Assembly (NCBI GenBank): GCA_963925495.1
Contig: CAWUST010000012.1
Location: 81,557 to 145,556 of the forward strand
Source of the DNA: UBA2108 sp963925495
GTDB lineage: Bacteria; Bacteroidota; Bacteroidia; Flavobacteriales_G; Salibacteraceae
DNA length: 64,000 nt
Direction of reading: 5' to 3'
Numbering within the stretch: the stretch's first letter is position 1; every line of letters starts with the position of its first letter. The notes beneath the pieces are model-generated. The model made no database searches. It saw only the letters and a list, made by a program, of their open reading frames with translations, and was not told where the DNA came from. The position numbers and the translations under genes are program-made. Shown piece after piece: positions 25,140 through 34,321 of this stretch.

Positions 25140-27308
25140 TTACTCAATTAGGGTCATTTCATCTACTAGATGCCCCGCCCCGGCATACTTATCAATGATG
25201 AATAAAGTGTATCTAACATCAACAGAAATAGTGCGTTGCAATTCTGTTTCAAAAGAAACATCGCCACTCATAGCTTCCCAGTTTCCGTCAAATGCAGTTC
25301 CGATAAGGTGACCTTCAGCATTTATTACTGGGCTACCTGAGTTGCCACCGGTAATATCGTTGCTAGAAAGGAAACAAACTCTTAGTTCACCATCTTTACC
25401 GTAACGTCCATAATCTTTAGCTTTTAGCAATTCAATTAATTTTTCTGGCATATCGAATTCTAAATCTCCTGGTACATACTTTTCCAAAATACCTTGAGCT
25501 GTAGTGTAATATTTAAAGTAAGTAGCATCTTTTGGGATATATCCACCAACATTACCATAAGTCAACCTCAAAGTAGAGTTAGCATCTGGGTAATAAGCTT
25601 TGTCTGGATTCATTTTACGAATCCCGTTTATGTAAAGCCTTTCAGCGGTAGAAATATTTACTCCGGCTTCTTTTCTCAAAGGAGCAGTGTTGCCAATATA
25701 ATCGCTATAAAAATCATTAAACATCATATAAGCGGGATCTTTATTAATTCCTTTAACAGATGCTTTTTCTAAGAAATCCATCATTTTTTCTTCAGAAGAA
25801 AAATTACTTTTTTCAAAAACTCCATCAGCTAATTTGTCAAAATCCCCTTTGTTTTTCTTCACCATGTCTTTAAAGAACTGTGGTTGTTGATCTTCAGGAA
25901 CATCTTTAGAATACATAGATAAAACCAAAGCCATTACATTCTGATCAATTTCAGCATCATAGTCTTTATAAAAGGCAGTGCCGGCAGCTTTAACTCTTTG
26001 AATTGCAGCATCTAATTGTTTTGGGTCTGCATCTTCTTTTTCCAATAAAGGAAGAAGAGCCTTGAAAGTACTGGCTTGAGTAAGGATTTCCATTCCAAAA
26101 ACCCCTTCAACCAAATAGTCTCTTTTTACTTGAGTACCTTGTAATGTTTTGTAAGCTTCTTCATACATGGATAGCACATTTCCATATTTTCCCTTTCTAG
26201 CATCGTCTGCATTGGCCCAGGTACTAAACTCAGTTTCTTCCCCTCGTTTTTTTCCTGCAACGTCTAAAGCTCGAAGGCTAGTACTCATTCCAATAAAGTT
26301 TTTCCAGTAATTACTTACCTGAGCATGTTTACTGAAATATTTAATTTGAGTAGCATCATTTTTTGCCATACCAACTTCATACATATCTAGTTTTGCTCTT
26401 CTTACTTTAATTCGAGTAGGGTATTCTACATCAATTTTGTGAGCAATACCATACGAAGAAAGGTAACGTTCCGTGCTTCCGGGAAAACCCATAATCATGG
26501 AAAAGTCTCCTTTTTTGGTTCCTTTTAAATTAACTGGAAGGTGATGTTTAGGTTTCATTGGAACATTATCTGCAGAGTATTTTGCAGGGTTGTTATTCTC
26601 ATCCGTGTATATTCTAAACATAGTAAAATCTCCAGTATGACGAGGCCACATCCAGTTATCCGTGTCGCCACCAAATTTACCTACAGATGAGGGGGGAGCT
26701 CCAACTAATCGAATATCGCCATATACTTTATAAACAAACATGTAATATTCGTTTCCTTTATAAAAGCTTTTAATAACAGCAGAAAGGCTTTTGTCTTTGT
26801 CAGAATTTACTTTTCTAAGGCTGTCCATAATTGGACGAACTGCTTTTGCTCTTTCTTCCAAACTCATTTCATCAGTCACATTTGATAATACCAATTTGGT
26901 AACGTCTTCCATGTAATCTAGAATGGATACTTTGAAATTGGCAGGAATTTCTTCACTGCGTTTCATTGCCCAAAAACCATCTCTTAAGTAGTTGTGCTCT
27001 TCTGTAGAGTTTTTTCTAACTTCTCCAACTCCACAATGATGGTTGGTTAAGAAAAGACCTTCTTTAGAAATGATTTCTCCGGTACAGAAGTTTCTTCCGG
27101 GTGAACCAAGACCTAAGATAGCATCTTTTAAACTAGAATTGTTTACGCTGTAAATTTCTTCAGGGGTAAGTTTTAATCCCGCTTTCTGCATGTCAACATA
27201 GTTCAATCGTTTGATGAACATGGGCAACCACATGCCTTCGTCTGCTTTTGCGATAGGTGAAAAAGCAAGCCAACCAGCTAATAATACTAATGTAATTTTC
27301 TTAATCAT
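25140..27308 (-). CDS. S46-family dipeptidyl-peptidase (DPP7/DPP11 type)
   Basis: 722 aa with a signal peptide (about residues 1-22). The chymotrypsin-fold catalytic residues are split by a large helical insertion. The His is in FLTNHHCG (residues 90-91), the Asp region includes GGDTDNWMWPRHTGDF, and the Ser is near residue 656 in DITGGNSGSPV. The downstream FDGNWEAMSGD has Gly where DPP11 enzymes have Arg, which favours DPP7-like hydrophobic P1 preference rather than Asp/Glu; this is an inference. The enzyme trims dipeptides from oligopeptides in the periplasm, supporting peptide feeding, and fits the tandem M1 peptidases elsewhere in the window. Direct repeats lie in its 3' flank. Confidence 0.92.
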   Translation of the reverse strand: MIKKITLVLLAGWLAFSPIAKADEGMWLPMFIKRLNYVDMQKAGLKLTPEEIYSVNNSSLKDAILGLGSPGRNFCTGEIISKEGLFLTNHHCGVGEVRKNSTEEHNYLRDGFWAMKRSEEIPANFKVSILDYMEDVTKLVLSNVTDEMSLEERAKAVRPIMDSLRKVNSDKDKSLSAVIKSFYKGNEYYMFVYKVYGDIRLVGAPPSSVGKFGGDTDNWMWPRHTGDFTMFRIYTDENNNPAKYSADNVPMKPKHHLPVNLKGTKKGDFSMIMGFPGSTERYLSSYGIAHKIDVEYPTRIKVRRAKLDMYEVGMAKNDATQIKYFSKHAQVSNYWKNFIGMSTSLRALDVAGKKRGEETEFSTWANADDARKGKYGNVLSMYEEAYKTLQGTQVKRDYLVEGVFGMEILTQASTFKALLPLLEKEDADPKQLDAAIQRVKAAGTAFYKDYDAEIDQNVMALVLSMYSKDVPEDQQPQFFKDMVKKNKGDFDKLADGVFEKSNFSSEEKMMDFLEKASVKGINKDPAYMMFNDFYSDYIGNTAPLRKEAGVNISTAERLYINGIRKMNPDKAYYPDANSTLRLTYGNVGGYIPKDATYFKYYTTAQGILEKYVPGDLEFDMPEKLIELLKAKDYGRYGKDGELRVCFLSSNDITGGNSGSPVINAEGHLIGTAFDGNWEAMSGDVSFETELQRTISVDVRYTLFIIDKYAGAGHLVDEMTLIE

Positions 27309-27358
27309 TCTTTTTATTTTAATTCACTTTATATTTTCCCTTATTTATTACGGACTGA

Positions 27359-27366
27359 CAAACATA
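27359..27366 (-). promoter_or_regulatory. -7 promoter element of the S46 peptidase gene
   Basis: The minus strand reads TATGTTTG, an exact TAnnTTTG, about 50 bases before ATG 27308. No clear -33 element was found. Confidence 0.45.
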
Positions 27367-27559
27367 TATAAATATTAAACTCTTAATAATGACTTTGGTG
27401 AGGATTGGAAATAAGAATGGAAGAGCGGTAGGCTTTGCTTTTATAATTATGAAAAATTTTAGAATTTCCTTCTTAAATTCCATGGTTACCGAAACAAACA
27501 TTCACCTATCTTTGGCATTCTGTACTCAACTTAAAGGCAATAGTAATAGACATGTCTGA

Positions 27560-27718
27560 AATTTTAAAAAAGTAGAATATTTAACTAAAACCAACAAAGG
27601 AGTTGTAACAGTAAATTGGTATTACGAAGAAGATGATGAAGACATGCTTGAAGCTGGAGAAGATTATGATATTATCATAAATATCCCTTTCAACTTTGTA
27701 TCTGTAGAAGAATTATGA
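27560..27718 (+). pseudogene. 5'-truncated SiaC/DUF1987 remnant
   Basis: The frame after an in-frame TGA (27557-27559) reads NFKKVEYLTKTNKGVVTVNWYYEEDDEDM, then LEAGEDYDIIINIPFNFV. This is the C-terminal part of SiaC-family regulatory phosphoproteins (partners of SiaA/SiaB-like phosphatase-kinase signalling). Upstream, the same frame (GNSNRHV before the TGA) still resembles the preceding helix, but the N-terminal half of the roughly 125-aa protein is missing. There is no usable start codon. The stop overlaps the ATG of the next gene (ATGA), preserving an old operon junction. Confidence 0.6.
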
Positions 27719-28104
27719 TTAAAACGTTATTAACTTTCGGCATCGCCTTATTCACAATGAATACGATAGCTCAAGTCAACAAAACAGAAGATTTTTCAGC
27801 TAAAAACCTGATAGTAGTTTTGAAAACAAAGTCACCAGGAATGTTCTCTAAAATTGAAAAAGGAAGTATTCTAATTCTCAAAATAAAAAACGGGAACTCG
27901 GCTTCAAAAAACGTTTCTTTTAAAATTCTTGAGTATATGGATGTTATTGTAAAATCGGAATCCGGTGCTATTACGAACTGCATAAAAGCCAATAAAAAGA
28001 AAAAAATAAAAGTACACTTGGAGAATTTCGATTCGGAAAACTCTTACGATTGGATTTTCTCGAATGTAACTGTTTCTGAAACGGAACTTTGCCCAAAAAA
28101 GTAG
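27715..28104 (+). CDS. Small secreted hypothetical protein
   Basis: 129 aa. A signal peptide (LLTFGIALFTMNTIAQ, about residues 4-19) is followed by a basic, beta-rich domain with two Cys (TNCIKANK and a C-terminal LCPKK) that could form a disulfide. I do not recognise the family. Its ATG overlaps the stop of the SiaC remnant by four bases, and the DnaJ-domain gene follows after seven bases. It was therefore probably once the middle gene of a three-gene operon. It has no visible promoter of its own. Confidence 0.6.
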   Translation: MIKTLLTFGIALFTMNTIAQVNKTEDFSAKNLIVVLKTKSPGMFSKIEKGSILILKIKNGNSASKNVSFKILEYMDVIVKSESGAITNCIKANKKKKIKVHLENFDSENSYDWIFSNVTVSETELCPKK

Positions 28105-28111
28105 CTTAGAA

Positions 28112-28987
28112 ATGCGAAATTCTTTTCTCGATTTATTTGGTCTTACTCATGGAGCAACCGATGTGGAAATAAAAAAAAGATACCGTGAGCTTGTACTACA
28201 ACTTCATCCGGACGTAAACGATTCACCAAACGCTGAGGCGCAATTTCGACTTATTCAAAAAGCTTATGAATACCTAAGCGATGAAAGCAAGCAATTGGAT
28301 GGAATGTACAGCCAATACAATCAAGCAAAACAAACTAAAAAAGGAGATGCTGGAACTTCAGAGTTATCTCCTGAAGAAAAGCGTGCCGAAATGGCAAAAC
28401 GGGCTCGTGAGTTTTCTAAAGTAGCTCATAAAGAGGCGAAACAAGTTGAACAAGATGTGTTTGATATGCTCACAAGTAAAATGCCTTGGCTAGCTGTTCG
28501 AGTTTTGTCATTTTGTTTTGTTCTGTTTGGAGCTTTTGTTTTAATAGATTTTTGGCTGCCCTTGCAGGGCAATATGAAAAAAGTAGAACACAAAGTATTC
28601 TATGAATTATTTGATAAAAAGACTGTCTTTTTTAGCGATGGAACAGACGAAGATGTTAACGAGGCTGCTTTTCTAGCTTTAGGGAAAGGTGATTCTTTGA
28701 GTTTTGAATATACTATGATGTTACAAGAATTTGAAGGGTATAGAATTATTCGAAGAACAAAAGGGCCGATTTTTATTGATGGTAAATTCAACCTTTTGGA
28801 TTATTACCCCTTGTTTCCTGCATTGTTTATCTTGCCTTTATTTTTGCTTTTTTATAAGAAAAACGAGGTAAAATTTTACCTTTTATATCTGGCCTGTTTT
28901 TCGATATATCCGGGTTTGCTATTACATTATTTATTAAAAGAAGATAAGCTCAAATACTTGCTTCAGTTTTTTTCAAGTTTGTTTTGA
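28112..28987 (+). CDS. J-domain (DnaJ-like) membrane protein
   Basis: 291 aa. The N-terminal J domain (residues 4-65) has the HPD motif at residues 32-34 (QLHPDVND) and the typical AYEYLSD helix end, so it should stimulate an Hsp70 (DnaK). A charged linker follows, then one hydrophobic segment (about residues 131-150, VRVLSFCFVLFGAFVLIDFW) and two more near the C-terminus (LFPALFILPLFLLFY and a segment ending LYLACFSIYPGLLLHYLL). No zinc-finger or DnaJ C-terminal domain is present. It probably recruits DnaK to the membrane. Its last 25 bp overlap the convergent EI24-like gene. Confidence 0.85.
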   Translation: MRNSFLDLFGLTHGATDVEIKKRYRELVLQLHPDVNDSPNAEAQFRLIQKAYEYLSDESKQLDGMYSQYNQAKQTKKGDAGTSELSPEEKRAEMAKRAREFSKVAHKEAKQVEQDVFDMLTSKMPWLAVRVLSFCFVLFGAFVLIDFWLPLQGNMKKVEHKVFYELFDKKTVFFSDGTDEDVNEAAFLALGKGDSLSFEYTMMLQEFEGYRIIRRTKGPIFIDGKFNLLDYYPLFPALFILPLFLLFYKKNEVKFYLLYLACFSIYPGLLLHYLLKEDKLKYLLQFFSSLF

Positions 28988-29703
28988 TTTAATAACTCAA
29001 CACTTTCTAAAGTTGCAGCTACAACAGATACTATAGCAATAAAACCTGCCAACATGGAACCCAAAAAAGGAATTAACAATACAAGCGCCAAAGGCGTACC
29101 AAGAGACATAGCCGAACCACTGTGATTTCTAATGAATTTTATGCTTTTAGAAATACCAATTCCCCTTCTTTCTAAAGTATAATCTACCATCGAAAACCCG
29201 TAAAAATAGGTGGAGATAAAAAACAAAACAAAGGGTAAAATCAATCCCAAAGGAGGAATTAAACTAAATCCCAAAAGGATAATAATTAAAACGAACTCCA
29301 ACGAAAAATTTCTTAAAGTTACAGCAACACTGCGCATTATATCGTTCAAAAATTGGAGCATAGAAAAAGGGTAAGAAGCCCCATTTAGTTTTTCTTCTGT
29401 TTTTTGAGATAATAAAGTAAGAACAGGCGACATGAAAATTAGAATTAAATAACCACCTAAATAGGCGAAAAGAAGGAAGTATAAAACCCTCAAGGAAAGC
29501 CAAACTATTGCATAAACAACAGTAAAGACCCATCCATCTTTATCCATGCCCCAATCCATATTCTTGAGCACTTCATTGGTGTAGTTTAATAGATAGTCAG
29601 AAAATTGCCCTACCAAGTTGAAGCCGCCAACCCATAATATTAAGTTGAGTAGAATTGGAAATACAAAAAACCAGATTAACCGATGTTTAAACATAAACCC
29701 CAA
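28963..29703 (-). CDS. EI24/CysZ-like membrane protein
   Basis: About 246 aa with four or five hydrophobic helices. The family pattern appears in FKHRLIWFFVFPILLNLILW and the conserved DYTLERRGIGISKSIKFIRNH segment near the C-terminus. CysZ and EI24 proteins are linked to sulfate uptake or membrane quality control. The marked start is TTG 29703. The reading frame continues upstream with KLYRLFAGYFSGIAKFPRAL, which resembles the family's N-terminus, but no ATG, GTG or TTG is found there. The true start is therefore unclear, or has been lost. It overlaps the DnaJ-like gene tail to tail. Confidence 0.75.
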   Translation of the reverse strand: MGFMFKHRLIWFFVFPILLNLILWVGGFNLVGQFSDYLLNYTNEVLKNMDWGMDKDGWVFTVVYAIVWLSLRVLYFLLFAYLGGYLILIFMSPVLTLLSQKTEEKLNGASYPFSMLQFLNDIMRSVAVTLRNFSLEFVLIIILLGFSLIPPLGLILPFVLFFISTYFYGFSMVDYTLERRGIGISKSIKFIRNHSGSAMSLGTPLALVLLIPFLGSMLAGFIAIVSVVAATLESVELLNQNKLEKN

Positions 29704-29994
29704 TGCCCTAGGGAATTTGGCTATACCGCTGAAATAGCCGGCAAAAAGACGATATAGTTTTGAGTTTTTGATAAGATGCTTTATTTGTTTTTAAAGTCGT
29801 TTCCAAATTTAGTTTTAAAAGTAAAAAAGATAACAGAAACCCAACAATAATTTTCAAAGCGAAAGAGCAAGCTTTTTCATTGAAATTGGCATTTATTTTG
29901 AGGTTGTAAATATATAGTGCAATTCAAATTCACACCTTTGGAACAACCAAAATACTCACAACCAACCTATCTTCGCGCTATCAAAAAAAATACT

Positions 29995-31344
29995 ATGAAT
30001 TCGATTAAAGCTATTTCGCCTATTGATGGTAGATATTCTTCCAAAACAAAAGATTTACAAGAATATTTTTCAGAATATGCTTTGTTTAAATACCGCACCC
30101 AAGTTGAGGTAGAATACTTTATAGCGCTTTGTGAAATGCCATTACCACAACTTGCGAGTTTTGATAAAAGTAGGTTCGATGAATTGAGAAAAATCTATAT
30201 TGATTTCATTCCCGAAGATGCAATTGCGATTAAAGAAATTGAAAAAGTAACAAACCACGATGTAAAAGCGGTAGAGTATTTTTTAAAAGATAAATTTGAT
30301 GAGCTTAGAATTGGAGAATCTAAAGAGTTTATCCATTTTGGACTTACATCACAAGATATAAATAACACAGCAAACCCAATGTTGATTCGCGATGCAATTG
30401 ATACTGTTATTCTGCCAGAAATTAGACGAGTTCGAGCTATTTTAGGAGCTTATGCTCACGATTGGAAGGATATTGCAATGCTTGCTAGAACTCACGGACA
30501 ACCGGCTTCTCCAACAAGATTAGGTAAAGAGATCTATGTTTTTTGTGAGCGTATTGATCAACAATTACAATATTTTGAAAACATTCCTGTAGCCGCTAAA
30601 TTTGGCGGTGCAACTGGAAATTTTAATGCTCACTTTGTGGCATACCCAAACATAGACTGGGTTGAATTTGGAAATCATTTCTTGGAGGATTATTTGGGAT
30701 TAGATCGTTCTCAAACAACGACTCAAATTGAACATTACGATCATTTTTCCGCCCTGTGTGATTTGTTTAAGCGAATAAATACAATTTTCATTGACCTAAG
30801 TCGAGATATATGGACCTATGTTTCTAACGACTATTTCAAACAAAAAATTAAAAAGGGAGAAATTGGTTCATCGGCGATGCCGCATAAAGTAAACCCTATT
30901 GATTTTGAAAATGCGGAAGGAAATCTAGGAATAGCAAATGCCGTTTTTGAGCATTTAAGTGCTAAACTTCCCATTAGTCGATTGCAGCGTGATTTAACTG
31001 ACAGTACAGTTCTAAGAAATGCAGGGGTTCCTTTCGGGAACAGTTTAATTGCGTATAAATCGCTTGAAATAGGGCTTAGTAAATTGCTGTTAAACGAATC
31101 GGCGTTTCGTGCCGATTTAGAAAATAACTGGGCAGTTGTGGCTGAAGCAATTCAGACAGTCTTGCGCAGAGAGTCTTTTCCTAAGCCATACGAAGCGCTA
31201 AAAGAGTTGACTCGTAATAACGAAAAAATTACAGGTGAATCTATTCAGAATTTCATTGATGGATTAGATGTATCGGATCAAATTAAAACGGAATTAAAGG
31301 CGATTACACCCTGGAATTTTACCGGTATTCAGTTGGTTAATTAA
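29995..31344 (+). CDS. purB: Adenylosuccinate lyase
   Basis: 449 aa from ATG 29995 (MNSIKAISPIDGRYSSKT, the conserved N-terminus); the frame is open 78 bp further upstream, but those residues are not family-like. Key motifs are the HDVKAVEYFL segment, TSQDINNTANP, ARTHGQPASPTRLGKE (catalytic His), and the fumarase/aspartase-superfamily signature GSSAMPHKVNPIDFENAEG with the catalytic Ser loop. It performs two steps of purine synthesis, SAICAR to AICAR and adenylosuccinate to AMP. Length matches the E. coli-type enzyme. Confidence 0.95.
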   Translation: MNSIKAISPIDGRYSSKTKDLQEYFSEYALFKYRTQVEVEYFIALCEMPLPQLASFDKSRFDELRKIYIDFIPEDAIAIKEIEKVTNHDVKAVEYFLKDKFDELRIGESKEFIHFGLTSQDINNTANPMLIRDAIDTVILPEIRRVRAILGAYAHDWKDIAMLARTHGQPASPTRLGKEIYVFCERIDQQLQYFENIPVAAKFGGATGNFNAHFVAYPNIDWVEFGNHFLEDYLGLDRSQTTTQIEHYDHFSALCDLFKRINTIFIDLSRDIWTYVSNDYFKQKIKKGEIGSSAMPHKVNPIDFENAEGNLGIANAVFEHLSAKLPISRLQRDLTDSTVLRNAGVPFGNSLIAYKSLEIGLSKLLLNESAFRADLENNWAVVAEAIQTVLRRESFPKPYEALKELTRNNEKITGESIQNFIDGLDVSDQIKTELKAITPWNFTGIQLVN

Positions 31345-31549
31345 GTGATAAAATCTAAATAATTATTAGGGTTGATTACTTGAAATTTTGCTTTTGGATA
31401 TCCATTTTTCTAAGCGCCCAGCACTTTTACTTTTTTCTTCGTATTCCATTTGAATTCATATCTACTTAACTGGTACGAATTAACGTTAATTGGTTGAATT
31501 GGATGCTGGTGTTTTAGTCTTAAATTGTTCTTAAATCGAATAGATCCAC

Positions 31550-32290
31550 CTAATCCTGTATTACTTGGGCACTTGAGTTTTCCTTAATTTTAATTTCTAC
31601 AATTGCTGGATTTCCTCGGTAGCGAATAATTCCACTTCCTTGCTGGTTTACCTTAAATTCATCGGTGACGTTTACGTTTATAAACCCAGTTCCTCTTGAG
31701 TTTACGTTTGTATTTTTGGAAATAAAATCAAAAGCATAAATATGTCCAAACGAACTTTCATCAATGCTAAAAACATTACACGTTCCACTTAAATTTATAG
31801 TTGGAGTCCCAGTATATGCCTTAAGAGTTAGATTTTTAAATTCTCCAATTAAATTTAGTTTTACTCCACATTCTCTAATTTCAACCAAAAGGTTATCTGA
31901 GACTAATTTGCCTGAATTATCTAAACTTCCAGGATTGATTAGAGCAATTTTCTGGAGTGAGCCAACGCCAATTTCCAGGGTTATATTCTTATTATAATTA
32001 CTTAAAAAATTGCATTTATTCTGGTTTTCAATTCTCAATGTATCGCTCACTATTTCATGAACTACATTTTCTATTATTCCTTTACCTCCGCTTATTTTCA
32101 AAGTATATGAAGAATCTTGAATCAGTTTAATTTTAAAATCACCAGTTATTCTAATGCTATGAAAACTATTGAGTTGTATTTTTTTTTCGCTTACGTTGCC
32201 TACTTTTTTGGCGCATTTACTACAACTAATAAAGCACATGCAAAAGATTAAAAACCCAATACCAATAGAACATGTTTTTAGTCTTTTCAT
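31550..32290 (-). CDS. DUF2807 (head GIN domain) lipoprotein
   Basis: 246 aa with a lipoprotein signal (FISC, Cys about 23). The domain is a right-handed beta-helix-like repeat of the DUF2807/GIN family. Visible features are FHSIRITGDFKIKLIQDSS, LRIENQNKC, then alternating strands (LVEIRECGVKLNLIGEF, TINLSGTCNVFSIDESS, VNSRGTGFINVNV, VNQQGSGIIRYRGNP). Function is unknown; members are envelope-exposed and sometimes called adhesin-like without proof. The start overlaps the stop of the upstream PagL-like gene by four bases (32287-32290), so the pair is co-translated. Confidence 0.85.
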   Translation of the reverse strand: MKRLKTCSIGIGFLIFCMCFISCSKCAKKVGNVSEKKIQLNSFHSIRITGDFKIKLIQDSSYTLKISGGKGIIENVVHEIVSDTLRIENQNKCNFLSNYNKNITLEIGVGSLQKIALINPGSLDNSGKLVSDNLLVEIRECGVKLNLIGEFKNLTLKAYTGTPTINLSGTCNVFSIDESSFGHIYAFDFISKNTNVNSRGTGFINVNVTDEFKVNQQGSGIIRYRGNPAIVEIKIKENSSAQVIQD

Positions 32291-33414
32291 TTTTTAAACT
32301 TGTATCCAATTCCCCAGCGCATGTGATCAGCGCGGGCCCAATGAGTGAAGAGAACGGTACTAATAATAATACGGTCTTTAATTAAAAACCGAGATCCAAA
32401 TTTGTGATAAAACACTTCGTTTTGTAGTGTATTATCTATCACATAAGCTCCCATTCCCAAGAGAATGGAGATTGAGCCAATGGTTTGATGGTAGGTTAGA
32501 TTTAGTCCACTTTGAAATGCAGAATTGTTTCTTTTGCTGGGGTCAACCGATATTTCAATTTCACGAGCATAAGCGGTGTTGTAAATAAGATCGACGCCGC
32601 CACTTAATTTCCACTTTGAGCTCCAAAGTCTGGCATAATTTAGTTCTAAAGAATAAGCGGAGTAGGTGCTGTTGTCATCTACGCTATATGCTTTAAAACC
32701 TAGGTTTGAAATTAAAGTTAGCTCATTTTTCTCACGAGGTTTAAGTTTCTTTTTATCCACTTTACTTAGTTTATTAAATGGTATTTCATCTCTGAATTTA
32801 TAAATAAAACCAAGGTTTGCCGAAGGTAGATTGAGGCCAAGGTTTGGGTATTTAAAAGCAGAATTACTCCAATGATGAAAGCTAACCCCGAAAGTCATTG
32901 CCAGTTTTGGAGAAAAGTAATATTCACCCATTAGTTTAATTGCTGCAAACAAATTTATATGGGAACCAATCGTATTGTTTTCGTAATTGTTTTGTGGTTC
33001 AAATTTTTTAGTAATCCAACCCAAACCCCATCCCCAAGATGTTTTGAGCTTGAATTTTTCCGTATTTACCAATGGGAAAAGCAAGTAGCAATTGAGCCCA
33101 AATCCTGTTCCCATAATGTCGTAATTTCCGGTTCCAGTTGCTAAAAATGAAATACCGACTTTGGGATTATTGTAAATTTTCCCCCAATCCTTTTCGTTGT
33201 TGCTTTGTCTTTCTATACTCATTTCAAAACCCTGGACTAGCTGTTTAGGAATGTGCTGCATTTTGGTTCTGTGTGCCAACATAAACCCTAAATTATAAGA
33301 TGCTTTTATGTTAAGTCCTAATGGTTTGGAGGTGTTTGGGTCCACTTTGTTTCCCAAACAGGTAAGGGTACCAAAAAACAGAACGAAGGCTAGGTAAATC
33401 CAGTATTTTTGCAA
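32287..33414 (-). CDS. PagL-like acyloxyacyl hydrolase (lipid A deacylase)
   Basis: 375 aa with a signal peptide (FVLFFGTLTCLG, about residues 9-20). The N-terminal half is an outer-membrane barrel of the PagL type. The active-site motif FHHWSNSAFKYPNLGLN has the His and Ser of the His-Ser-Glu triad and the conserved N-Pro-N run. PagL removes the 3-O-acyl chain from lipid A. A second barrel-like region (about residues 215-375) makes the protein longer than classical PagL (about 170 aa); this long form is common in Bacteroidota. It is followed by the DUF2807 gene with a 4-bp overlap. Confidence 0.8.
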   Translation of the reverse strand: MQKYWIYLAFVLFFGTLTCLGNKVDPNTSKPLGLNIKASYNLGFMLAHRTKMQHIPKQLVQGFEMSIERQSNNEKDWGKIYNNPKVGISFLATGTGNYDIMGTGFGLNCYLLFPLVNTEKFKLKTSWGWGLGWITKKFEPQNNYENNTIGSHINLFAAIKLMGEYYFSPKLAMTFGVSFHHWSNSAFKYPNLGLNLPSANLGFIYKFRDEIPFNKLSKVDKKKLKPREKNELTLISNLGFKAYSVDDNSTYSAYSLELNYARLWSSKWKLSGGVDLIYNTAYAREIEISVDPSKRNNSAFQSGLNLTYHQTIGSISILLGMGAYVIDNTLQNEVFYHKFGSRFLIKDRIIISTVLFTHWARADHMRWGIGYKFKK

Positions 33415-33439
33415 GAGTTTGAGATAAAAAATTCGGACT

Positions 33440-33447
33440 CAAATGTA
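33440..33447 (-). promoter_or_regulatory. -7 promoter element of the PagL-like/DUF2807 operon
   Basis: The minus strand reads TACATTTG, an exact TAnnTTTG, 25 bases before ATG 33414. A CAA on the plus strand (TTG on the minus) lies only 13 bp further, shorter than the usual 19. Confidence 0.42.
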
Positions 33448-33476
33448 TTCATTTTACACCCAAATTAAATACGGTT

Positions 33477-34244
33477 ATGGACTCTAGATTAGTTGCTTTT
33501 GAAAGGCTTTTAAACATAATGGACGACCTTCGTGAAAAATGCCCATGGGATCAAAAGCAAACCATGGAAACTCTAAGAAAACTTACTATAGAAGAAACTT
33601 ATGAATTGGCAGATGCGATTTTAGAAAAGGATTCAGAAGAAATAAAAAAGGAGATAGGCGATTTAATGTTACATCTCGTTTTTTATGCGAAAATTGGAAG
33701 TGAACAAAATGAATTTGACATGGCCGATGTACTAAATTCTATATGTGAAAAATTAATTTTCAGACACCCACATATTTATTCTGATATTGAAGTTAGTGGG
33801 GAAGAAGAAGTAAAAAGAAATTGGGAGAAACTCAAACTCAAAGAAGGTAGAAAAAGCGTGTTAGAAGGGGTGCCAAAATCATTGCCTGCCATGGTAAAGG
33901 CCAATCGTATTCAAGAAAAGGCTAGGGGAGTGGGTTTCGATTGGGACAATAAAGATCAAGTTTGGGAAAAAGTACACGAAGAGCTTGAAGAATTGAAAGT
34001 TGAAGTGGAGGGAGAGGCCTCTATGGAAAGAATAGAGGACGAACTAGGCGATGTTCTATTTTCAGTTATAAACTATGCTCGTTTTATTGATATTGACCCT
34101 GAAAGTGCATTGGAAAGAACGAATAAAAAATTCATTAAGCGTTTTCAATATTTAGAAGTAAAGGCCAAAGAACAAGGAAGAGATATTCATGATATGACAT
34201 TGAGTGAAATGGATGCTATTTGGGAAGAAGCGAAGGGGAAGTGA
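33477..34244 (+). CDS. mazG: Nucleoside triphosphate pyrophosphohydrolase
   Basis: 255 aa with two MazG domains. The first (about residues 1-110) has CPWDQKQTMETLRKLTIEETYELADAIL and a second acidic EIGDLMLHLVFYAKI helix. The second (about 145-250) has KVHEELEELKVEVEG and RIEDELGDVLFSVINYARF. The EExxE and ExxD residues bind Mg2+. The enzyme hydrolyses NTPs and dNTPs to monophosphates and pyrophosphate and is linked to stringent-response control and removal of damaged nucleotides. Length and start are normal. It converges with the 5-FCL gene; no terminator was recognised between them. Confidence 0.94.
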   Translation: MDSRLVAFERLLNIMDDLREKCPWDQKQTMETLRKLTIEETYELADAILEKDSEEIKKEIGDLMLHLVFYAKIGSEQNEFDMADVLNSICEKLIFRHPHIYSDIEVSGEEEVKRNWEKLKLKEGRKSVLEGVPKSLPAMVKANRIQEKARGVGFDWDNKDQVWEKVHEELEELKVEVEGEASMERIEDELGDVLFSVINYARFIDIDPESALERTNKKFIKRFQYLEVKAKEQGRDIHDMTLSEMDAIWEEAKGK

Positions 34245-34321
34245 ATTTACAGAAACTTGTTTTTTTGTAATTCCTATTCTTAAATCTCTCCAACTATTTA
34301 AGCAAATTTAGAAAGGGAAAA

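Noticed and set aside
27319..27501. 60-codon minus-strand ORF upstream of the S46 peptidase
   Set aside because: It overlaps the probable promoter and has no recognisable signal or family pattern.
30000..31344. Upstream extension of purB to 29917
   Set aside because: The additional 26 residues do not match the conserved N-terminus, which starts at ATG 29995.
31478..31491. 14-bp palindrome AATTAACGTTAATT in the gap after purB
   Set aside because: Short AT-rich palindromes are expected by chance at this base composition; no second copy or nearby function was seen.
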